Source: Alphaproteobacteria bacterium UBA3002 (GTDB lineage Bacteria > Pseudomonadota > Alphaproteobacteria > Rickettsiales > UBA3002). Taken from it: DNA of 41,076 nucleotides. The stretch spans positions 1 through 41,076 of the forward strand of contig DDZS01000069.1 of the NCBI GenBank assembly GCA_002346425.1, given 5' to 3'. Shown here one piece after another: positions 33,816 through 40,117 of the stretch (its first letter is position 1; each line of letters starts with the position of its first letter). The translations under genes were made by a program, and so were the position numbers. The notes below the pieces were generated by a model, which was given only the letters and a program-made list of their open reading frames with translations, ran no database searches and was not told the DNA's origin.

Positions 33816-34340
33816 CTAGCCAATATAGCCGATCGCATTGCCGCGCGTGCGAATCTCGCGGGTCAGTGCTTCCTCGGTGATCGGGCAGGGCAGTTGCGCA
33901 TGTTTGGCGAGCCGCCGCAGCGACGTATGCAGCGCCTTGGGCGTGTCAAAGGCAATATAGGCATGGCCGGTTTGTTGTAAGGAAAGGCTCACGCCCGGCA
34001 CATCCATCAGCAGTCCGGCGACGAAGGACGCAGTCGCCATATTGGCCACCAGTGTATCATCGGGTACCGCTTTTCCTGGCAGCGCATCGGGCTGCTTAAA
34101 GGCGAGGTATATCCGGTCCTGGCTATTGGTGCGCCCATCATTATACAGATTGAAGGTCAGGTTGGTGCTCGCCACATTTAGAAAGTCTGCGGTACCATAA
34201 TGCAGCCCGCGCATTTCCGAGCCAGAACGGCGTTTGAAAATCACCTGCAAGGCTTTATGCACATAGGCATTCACGTCCGCAATCAATTGCTGACGCGGAT
34301 GGACAACCGTGGCGGCGTCGATCGTGGTATGGTGATTAAT
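33816..34340 (-). CDS. Unrecognised 174-aa protein, probable AUU start
   Basis: I do not recognise the family. The protein is soluble, with segments such as LHYGTADFLNVASTNLTFNL and ALPGKAVPDDTLVANMATASF and a single Cys near the C-terminus. The frame has a stop (TAA) at 34355-34353 and no ATG, GTG or CTG start after it. A perfect TAAGGAG (34355-34349) lies 8 nt before an ATT at 34340. The first conventional candidate, TTG at 34286, lacks a ribosome site. I therefore place the start at ATT, giving 18 extra residues that read like protein (NHHTTIDAATVVHPRQQ). It lies between ppx and pilin 18 and is transcribed away from the latter. Confidence 0.6.
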   Translation of the reverse strand: MNHHTTIDAATVVHPRQQLIADVNAYVHKALQVIFKRRSGSEMRGLHYGTADFLNVASTNLTFNLYNDGRTNSQDRIYLAFKQPDALPGKAVPDDTLVANMATASFVAGLLMDVPGVSLSLQQTGHAYIAFDTPKALHTSLRRLAKHAQLPCPITEEALTREIRTRGNAIGYIG

Positions 34341-34612
34341 CCTCGTGGCTCCTTACCGTTACTATGCCAGTAAACAGCACGAAATAAGTGTGACAATTCT
34401 ATGAAAATGTAGGCGTTAATCATATTGATCTATAAGAATAAATCGGCACGTTTAACCTAAGTTTTTTTCCTATATAGCGTAGGTGCAATGCAGCATAGTT
34501 TGCGTTGCACTAACTCCTATGCGGAGCGCATCCTTTTAAAGGGATTTAACGAAATATTAAGTGTTACGGCGCTAAAATAGAAAAAGAACAAACGGAATAG
34601 GTTAGTTTCAAT
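34341..34612. other. Divergent gap before pilin 18 with hairpins
   Basis: This 272-nt AT-rich region contains a 9-bp hairpin, GTGCAATGC/GCGTTGCAC (34483-34510, one G-T pair), then ATGCG-GAG-CGCAT (34519-34531), and the pilin 18 promoter. No gene is apparent. The hairpins lie upstream of the predicted RNA start. Confidence 0.45.
34546..34578 (+). promoter_or_regulatory. CtrA-like promoter of pilin 18-19 unit
   Basis: TTAA (34546-34549), 7 nt (CGAAATA), TTAA (34557-34560), 12 nt, TAAAAT (34573-34578). Unlike the leaderless units, about 28 nt of leader would remain before the ATG at 34613. Confidence 0.65.
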
Positions 34613-35431
34613 ATGGATTCCAAGCCTCGCAATGCCGCATTCTCGCTGGTGGAACTGTCCATCGTCCTCGTTATTCTTGGGCTATTGACGGGCGGCATCC
34701 TTACTGGCCAATCGCTGATCCGCGCGGCGGAGTTGCGCAGCGTAGTGACGGAATTTCAGCGCTATCAAACGGCGGCACAAAGCTTCCGCGATAAATATTT
34801 TGCCATTCCAGGAGACATGCGCAATGCATCCACTTTTTGGGGGGCAGCAGGCGGAACAACTGGAAGTGATGCGGCCTGTTATCAATCTGGCACCGGCACA
34901 GGTACCGCCACATGCAATGGAGATGGTGATGGCAAAATAGATACTACCGTTACCGCTAGTGGATATGGTGAACAATTTATGGTTTGGCAGCATATGGCTA
35001 ATGCTGGATTAATAGAAGGTAGTTATACCGGAAGAGATGGAGCAGGAATAGACACAGATGATTCTATTCCAGGCAGTAATATTCCCCGAAGTCGGGCCTC
35101 TAATGCCGCTTGGAATAGCGATCATTTAGATTATTCAAGCTCGAGTCATTCTACTATTTACGCAATTAATTATGGAAATGCGTTATATATTGGCGGGCAA
35201 AACAACACAGGGGATGCAGATGTACCTATTTTAACTCCTGAAGAAGCGTGGAATATTGATACCAAACTGGATGATGGAAAACCTGCATACGGAAAAGTGA
35301 TTGCACGGTATTACAATAACAGTTGCTCCGCAGCGGACAATAACTCGCATACGGCAACTAATTTTGCAGCCAGTTATAAACTGGCCGACAGTAGCAAAAC
35401 ATGTATTTTGTTTTTTAAGAATACATTTTAA
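34613..35431 (+). CDS. Type IV pilin-like protein 18
   Basis: This 272-aa prepilin-like protein, the longest member, has leader MDSKPRNAA before FSLVE. The Cys loop CYQSGTGTGTATC precedes NGDGDGKI; GGTTGSDAAC matches pilin 9. FMVWQHMANAGLIEGSYTG has Met for Leu. The C-terminal NNSCSAADNNSHTATN and ASYKLAD resemble pilin 10. The first 200 nt are GC-rich and nearly constant with other copies, whereas the rest is visibly AT-rich (codons such as TTA, ATA and GAA dominate), unlike neighbouring ppx and ppk. Confidence 0.9.
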   Translation: MDSKPRNAAFSLVELSIVLVILGLLTGGILTGQSLIRAAELRSVVTEFQRYQTAAQSFRDKYFAIPGDMRNASTFWGAAGGTTGSDAACYQSGTGTGTATCNGDGDGKIDTTVTASGYGEQFMVWQHMANAGLIEGSYTGRDGAGIDTDDSIPGSNIPRSRASNAAWNSDHLDYSSSSHSTIYAINYGNALYIGGQNNTGDADVPILTPEEAWNIDTKLDDGKPAYGKVIARYYNNSCSAADNNSHTATNFAASYKLADSSKTCILFFKNTF

Positions 35432-35459
35432 CACGCAGTGTTCAATTTAGAGGCATAAT

Positions 35460-36254
35460 ATGAATCGCGGTTTTTCCCTTGTCGAACTCTCCATCGTCCT
35501 CGTGATTTTAGGACTGCTTACCGGCGGAATTCTGACCGGCCAATCCCTCATTCGCGCGGCGGAGTTGCGTAGCCTTACTGCTCATATCAGCACATTGCAG
35601 ACATCAATGCACAGTTTTAGAGATAAATACTTTGCGCTACCGGGTGATATGAGGAACGCAACCGATTTTTGGGGGGCAGCCAATTCATCTGGTGCGGGCG
35701 GGAATTGTGCTGATCCACTTGATAATACTGGAACAAGTACGCAAACATGTAACGGTGATGGTAACGGACAAATTCGCACGCCAGGATCTGGTGGCACATA
35801 CTATGAGCAGCATCGAGCCTGGCAACACTTGGCAAACGCAGGCTTGATAGAGGGTAGTTATACGGGAGCCGCTGCAGTAGCAAATAATTCTAACAGTTTC
35901 GCACGGGGCGTTAATGCACCGCAGCTTAAGCTCGGTAATGTTACGGGCGTACTACATTACGGACAGGCTATTAGTGGGTCCACAAATGAATTTGATAGAA
36001 GTGCAGCTCATTATATAGGATATGGCACAACTTCAGGCGGATGGCCTAATGGTCCTTTTTTAACTCCTGAGGAGGCTTGGAACCTTGATACAAAAGTTGA
36101 TGACGGGCGCCCAGCATACGGCGTTATAAGGGGACATAAAAAAGATAGCCCAACTAACCCTAATTGTAGCACAACAAACAGTTCTACAGACGCGGAGTAT
36201 AATCTTTCAAATACGAATACTTTGTGCTCTTTGAATGTTGAGGTATGGAAATAA
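35460..36254 (+). CDS. Type IV pilin-like protein 19
   Basis: This 264-aa prepilin-like protein has leader MNRG before FSLVE. RSLTAHISTLQTSMHSF replaces the usual RSVVTEFQRYQTA. The Cys loop CADPLDNTGTSTQTC precedes NGDGNGQI, and GAGGNC resembles pilin 7. HRAWQHLANAGLIEGSYTG and EEAWNLDTKVDDGRPAYG are present. The end LNVEVWK differs from other members. Strongly AT-rich after the conserved 5' part. It is second in its unit, 28 nt after pilin 18, with AGAGG 7 nt before the ATG. Confidence 0.9.
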   Translation: MNRGFSLVELSIVLVILGLLTGGILTGQSLIRAAELRSLTAHISTLQTSMHSFRDKYFALPGDMRNATDFWGAANSSGAGGNCADPLDNTGTSTQTCNGDGNGQIRTPGSGGTYYEQHRAWQHLANAGLIEGSYTGAAAVANNSNSFARGVNAPQLKLGNVTGVLHYGQAISGSTNEFDRSAAHYIGYGTTSGGWPNGPFLTPEEAWNLDTKVDDGRPAYGVIRGHKKDSPTNPNCSTTNSSTDAEYNLSNTNTLCSLNVEVWK

Positions 36255-36272
36255 ATACCATCCGTGAATGTT

Positions 36273-36291
36273 CGAGGGCAGACGTCCCTCG
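36273..36291 (+). terminator. Possible terminator hairpin after pilin 19
   Basis: CGAGGG-N7-CCCTCG (36273-36291) followed by TATATAATA lies between the convergent pilin 19 and ppk. There is no proper T run, so termination is uncertain. The remaining 75 nt before ppk show nothing else. Confidence 0.4.
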
Positions 36292-36366
36292 TATATAATA
36301 CATATTGTGTGCTCGGCGCGGAATAAATACTGAAATCAATTAGTTGATTTCCCTCCCATTCGCCTC

Positions 36367-38511
36367 TCACCCAATCTTTGTCGGCAATTTCCCTTTCTTC
36401 AACGCCCGCCCGCGGCCCGATAGGCTCGGGTGTTCCATAAAGTAATCATGGGCGGAGAAGGGGGTGCGCTGACCGGGGGTCATGCGGGTGAAGCTGCCGT
36501 CGGAATTGAGGAGCCAGCTTTGTTGGTTGTCTTTCAGGTTGGCGACCATGATCTGGTCGACGATCTGGTCGTGAACGGTGGCGTTTTCCACGGGGACCAT
36601 GACCTCGATGCGGTGGTCGAAATTGCGCGGCATCCAGTCCGCCGAACCGATAAAAACTTTCGCTTTGTCGGAGGGCAGTTCAAAGCCGTTGCCGAAGCAA
36701 TAAACGCGCGCATGTTCTAAGAAGCGGCCAACCAGCGATTTGACGCGGATATTCTCCGACAGGCCGGGGATACCGGGGCGAAGGCCGCAAATGCCGCGGA
36801 TGACGAGGTCGATCTGCACGCCCGCTTGGCTTGCTTCGTAAAGCTTGTCGATCATCTCCGGGTCGATCAGCGCGTTCATTTTCGCCCAGATGCTCGCCGG
36901 GCGACCTTCGCGGGCATGGGCGATTTCGGCGTCGACCAACTGACTGACCGTTTCTCGCAGGTTGATCGGCGCGAAAGCGAGCTTGCGCATCTTTTTCGGG
37001 CGGGCATAGCCGGTGACGTAATTAAACAAATAGCCCGCATCGCGGCAGAGGTCGGGATTGTCGGTGAAGTAAGACAGGTCGGTATAAATCTTGGCGGTGT
37101 TGGGGTGATAATTCCCGGTGCCAAAATGCGCATAGGATCGCAGGCGCCGTTGCTCGCGCCGCACGACGAGGGAGATTTTGGCGTGGGTTTTTAAGTTCAC
37201 GAAGCCATACACGACTTGCACGCCCGCGCGTTCCATCGACCGGGCGAGGCGGATGTTGGCTTCTTCGTCAAACCGCGCTTTCAGTTCGATTAAAGCCGTG
37301 ACCTGTTTGCCGCTTTCCGCCGCGGCGATCAGCGCGGCAACAATCGGCGAATCGGAACTGGTGCGATAGAGCGTTTGTTTGATCGACACCACATCCGGGT
37401 CTTTCGCGGCTTGCTGCAGGAAGCGCACCACGACGTCGAAGCTTTCATACGGGTGATGCACCACAATGTCTTTGGCGCGGATGGCCGCGAAACAATCGCC
37501 ATGGTAATCGTTGATACGCTCGGGGAAACGCACGTGATAATCGGGGAATTTGAGTTCGGGTCGCGCGCATTTATAGAGCTCATCAATCGCATGCATGCCG
37601 AGCATGCCTGGCACTTCAAACACATCCTCATGCCGCGCGTGCAGATGCGCAATAATCAGGTGGCGCAGCTCGTCGTCCAGCCCGGTATAAACCTTGACGC
37701 GGATCACCTGACCGCGGCGCCGTTCGCGCAGCGCCTGCTCAAAATGCTCGACCAGATCGTCGGCCTCGTCGGAGATGTCGAGGTCGGAATCGCGGATGAC
37801 ACGCACGGGCGAATGCGCCAGTAATTCGCAGCCGGGAAACAGCGACGACAGGCAGATCAGCAGGCAATCTTCCAGCGTGATGAAGCGGTAGGTGCCGTGC
37901 GGTTGTTTGCCGGGCTCTAAGGCAATAAACCGCTCTTGCCCGGCGGGGATCGAGACCATCGCATTCATCGGATATTTGCGGTCGCTCGGTTGCAGGCGGA
38001 ACAGCATCGCCATTTGCAGGTTCGGAATGAACGGGAACGGGTGCGCCGGGTCGATGGCGATGGGGGTCAGCGTCGGGAAGATATTGGCGATAAACCAGCG
38101 TTTCAGCCAGACACGCTCGTCGGCGGTGATGGTGTCGGGGTTGACGATGGTGATATGATTCTGCCGCAATTCGTCGCGCAGATGCAGCCAGCAGGCTTGC
38201 TGCCGCTCGTTCAACTGGGCCGCGACCTCACCGATCGCGTCGAGTTGTTGCGCAGGCGTCATACCATCGGCGGAAGGGCGGGTGATGCCATCGCGGCATT
38301 GCTCTTTTAGGCCGGCGACGCGCACCATGTAGAATTCATCGAGGTTGGACGCGGAAATCGACAAAAACCGCGCGCGCTCTAACAGCGGCACGTCGGGATT
38401 CTCCGCTTCTTCCAACACGCGCGTATTAAACGCAAGCCACGAAAGCTCGCGGTTGAAAAAGCGTTGTGGGGAAGAGGAGAGTTCGGATAGTTCAGGGGTT
38501 TTACTCGACAT
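36367..38511 (-). CDS. ppk: Polyphosphate kinase 1
   Basis: Ppk1 reversibly polymerises the ATP gamma-phosphate into polyphosphate. The 714-aa product has the N-terminal FFNRELSWLAFNTRVLEEA, the head domain, YPMNAMVSIPAG, IVHHPYESFDVVVRFLQQAA, IKQTLYRTSSDSPI and the PLD-like active-site regions NLKTHAKISLVVRRE (the autophosphorylated-His region) and YAHFGTGNYHPNTAKIYTDL. The C-terminal VFIGSADWMPRNFDHRIEV carries the second half. Length and order are standard. It is divergent from the SixA-like gene with a 29-nt gap, and is probably the former upstream partner of ppx. Confidence 0.98.
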   Translation of the reverse strand: MSSKTPELSELSSSPQRFFNRELSWLAFNTRVLEEAENPDVPLLERARFLSISASNLDEFYMVRVAGLKEQCRDGITRPSADGMTPAQQLDAIGEVAAQLNERQQACWLHLRDELRQNHITIVNPDTITADERVWLKRWFIANIFPTLTPIAIDPAHPFPFIPNLQMAMLFRLQPSDRKYPMNAMVSIPAGQERFIALEPGKQPHGTYRFITLEDCLLICLSSLFPGCELLAHSPVRVIRDSDLDISDEADDLVEHFEQALRERRRGQVIRVKVYTGLDDELRHLIIAHLHARHEDVFEVPGMLGMHAIDELYKCARPELKFPDYHVRFPERINDYHGDCFAAIRAKDIVVHHPYESFDVVVRFLQQAAKDPDVVSIKQTLYRTSSDSPIVAALIAAAESGKQVTALIELKARFDEEANIRLARSMERAGVQVVYGFVNLKTHAKISLVVRREQRRLRSYAHFGTGNYHPNTAKIYTDLSYFTDNPDLCRDAGYLFNYVTGYARPKKMRKLAFAPINLRETVSQLVDAEIAHAREGRPASIWAKMNALIDPEMIDKLYEASQAGVQIDLVIRGICGLRPGIPGLSENIRVKSLVGRFLEHARVYCFGNGFELPSDKAKVFIGSADWMPRNFDHRIEVMVPVENATVHDQIVDQIMVANLKDNQQSWLLNSDGSFTRMTPGQRTPFSAHDYFMEHPSLSGRGRALKKGKLPTKIG

Positions 38512-38540
38512 GTAAGATATGATGCAGGATAGTGAGGATC

Positions 38541-39044
38541 ATGGCAAAGACATTATACCTCCTGCGCCACGCGAAAGCGGCGAATGGCACGGCGATGATG
38601 CAGGATTTCGAACGTCCGCTGGCCGAAAGCGGCGTGGCCGATGCGCGCGACTACGGCGTCTGGCTGAAAAAGCAGGAAGCGCAGCCCTTTATACTCTATT
38701 CGTCGGCGCTGCGCACGCAGCAAACGCTGGAGGCGATGGATGGCGATTGGGCGACCGCGCGCGAAGAATCGCTCTATCTGGCGACAGCGGGCGATATGCT
38801 GCATGAGATTCAAAGTTTAGAAAAACGCGATGGCTGCGGCGATGTGGCACTGATCCTCGGGCATAACCCCGGCTTGCACGAGCTGGTGCGCGTGCTTAGC
38901 GGCACCGCCGAAGAGGGCCCGCGCGAAAAAGTCGAATGGGATTTCCCCACCTGCGCCTGCGCGGTGTTGCAATTCGACGTCGACGACTGGGCCGATATCA
39001 CCCCCGGCGGCGGTCATCTGGCCGATGCATGGGTGGCGGGGTAG
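38541..39044 (+). CDS. SixA-like histidine phosphatase
   Basis: This 167-aa protein is of the histidine phosphatase (phosphoglycerate-mutase-like) superfamily. LYLLRHAKA near the N-terminus carries the catalytic RH pair. DFERPLAESGVADARDYG, SSALRTQQTLEAM with the conserved Arg, and LILGHNPGLHELVRVLSG with the second His complete the active site. Small size and the DFERPL segment place it with SixA-type protein-histidine phosphatases; the substrate is unknown. ATG at 38541 is used; an in-frame GTG at 38532 would add three residues. Confidence 0.9.
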   Translation: MAKTLYLLRHAKAANGTAMMQDFERPLAESGVADARDYGVWLKKQEAQPFILYSSALRTQQTLEAMDGDWATAREESLYLATAGDMLHEIQSLEKRDGCGDVALILGHNPGLHELVRVLSGTAEEGPREKVEWDFPTCACAVLQFDVDDWADITPGGGHLADAWVAG

Positions 39045-39250
39045 GTCTTCCTCGTTATCTTGACCGCAGGCGCATCAGCACCGGAGCGGAGAGATCTCTC
39101 CACTACGCTTGCGCTCCGGTCGAGATGACGGAAAATAGGTGATTGTCATCATCTTGTCATACCAGCGGCGATTACGTACCTTTGTACTATCCCGGCCACC
39201 TCGCCGGATGAGGTGAAGATGGCGGCCGTTGCATCACGAAGGAGATCGAG
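39045..39250 (+). other. Palindromic element and structured leader before small peptide gene
   Basis: ACCGGAGCG (39080-39088) pairs perfectly with CGCTCCGGT (39112-39120), enclosing the 14-bp palindrome GGAGAGATCTCTCC (39088-39101). This resembles dispersed intergenic palindromes that end in GTCGAGATGACG. Further on, a two-tier stem (CGGC/GCCG outside, CACCTC/GAGGTG inside, 39193-39228) lies just upstream of the ribosome site of the 36-residue gene. No convincing -35/-10 pair is visible. Confidence 0.45.
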
Positions 39251-39361
39251 ATGCGAAACTACCCGGACGGATGGGGTCTGTCACCCCGCTATCCAGACGG
39301 CTGGGGCAAACGCCCCACTCGCAAGCCGTTCCCCACCCCGGTTTCGGACCCGTGGGAGTAG
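39251..39361 (+). CDS. 36-residue peptide with duplicated YPDGWG motif
   Basis: This short open frame is preceded by AAGGAG at 39239-39244, 6 nt before the ATG. The product starts MRNYPDGWGLSP, repeats YPDGWG as RYPDGWGKRP, and ends in a Pro-rich stretch closing with DPWE. It has three Trp and six Pro residues besides those in the repeat, and no hydrophobic helix. The two repeats use different codons (TACCCGGACGGATGG and TATCCAGACGGCTGG), so the peptide sequence, not the DNA, appears to be conserved. No family is known to me. A structured leader precedes it, and hdaA converges on it. Confidence 0.5.
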   Translation: MRNYPDGWGLSPRYPDGWGKRPTRKPFPTPVSDPWE

Positions 39362-39463
39362 GCTCTTAGGGCCTCGTTCCTCGCGCCTTCGGGCGCGGGG
39401 GACACCTGTGGCCAGGGATTCGGGAATCGGGATTCGAGATCCGGGTTGTTTCTTCCCGAAACC

Positions 39464-40111
39464 CTAATCCCTTTCTTCCAACACTTCCTTCACAAAGGGA
39501 ATCGTCAATTTGCGTTTTTCTTGCAGGGCGGCGACGTCTAAAGCCGCGACCTGGGTGGCGATGCTGCGGGCGTTGCGCGCGCCGCGGCGGGTCAGCCAGG
39601 TGATGACCTCGGGCGAGACGCTGAGTTGGCGGTCGGCGAGGAGTTTGTACCACAGTGCTTCAACCAGCAGGTCGTCCGGTTCGAGTAATTCGGCTTTCGG
39701 CAGGGCGTTGAGGCGCGACAGGGTGTCTTTCAACTGCCAGCCTAAATCACGTGGCAAGATCGGGCTGACCAGCAGCAAGGCGCCGCCCGCCTGTTTGACG
39801 TGATTCAGCAAATGAAACAGCGCTTCGGGGTTGGTTTGGGGCGTCACCGCATCGACCATGGCGCGCGCCGGAAAGGCCTGATGCGGCAGCGCGTCCCCGC
39901 GCAGAATTTTGGCTTGCGCTTTCGCCGCCCAGATATGCGCAAGATGCGTTTTGCCGGAGCCTTCGGGGCCGTGCAACCACAGCGCGTAGAATTCTCCGCC
40001 GTTGAAATGTGTTACCTGATGATGGGCGGTGGCGTTGGATTCACTGATGATAAAATCCGCCGCGGCGTAACTGGTGCCCGACGCCGTTAGCGGCATGGCG
40101 AGTTGGTTCAT
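39464..40111 (-). CDS. hdaA: HdaA-like DnaA-related regulator
   Basis: This 215-aa protein resembles the AAA+ part of DnaA and matches the HdaA/Hda group, which promotes hydrolysis of DnaA-ATP together with the sliding clamp. Walker A is LWLHGPEGSGKTHLAH (about residue 50). The Walker B region is weak (RAMVDAV, without the usual double Asp). The later PRDLGWQLKDTLSRL and the sensor-2-like RRGARNARSIATQV are kept. The N-terminal NQLAMPLT could be the clamp-binding QLxMPL motif of Hda. It starts 6 nt after the permease gene, so both are cotranscribed. Confidence 0.88.
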   Translation of the reverse strand: MNQLAMPLTASGTSYAAADFIISESNATAHHQVTHFNGGEFYALWLHGPEGSGKTHLAHIWAAKAQAKILRGDALPHQAFPARAMVDAVTPQTNPEALFHLLNHVKQAGGALLLVSPILPRDLGWQLKDTLSRLNALPKAELLEPDDLLVEALWYKLLADRQLSVSPEVITWLTRRGARNARSIATQVAALDVAALQEKRKLTIPFVKEVLEERD

Positions 40112-40117
40112 GGTTCC

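Noticed and set aside
39213..39467. 84-aa + strand frame between the SixA-like gene and hdaA
   Set aside because: Composition is Arg/Pro/Ser-rich and frame-shift-like; the 36-residue frame at 39251 within it has the ribosome site and internal repeat.
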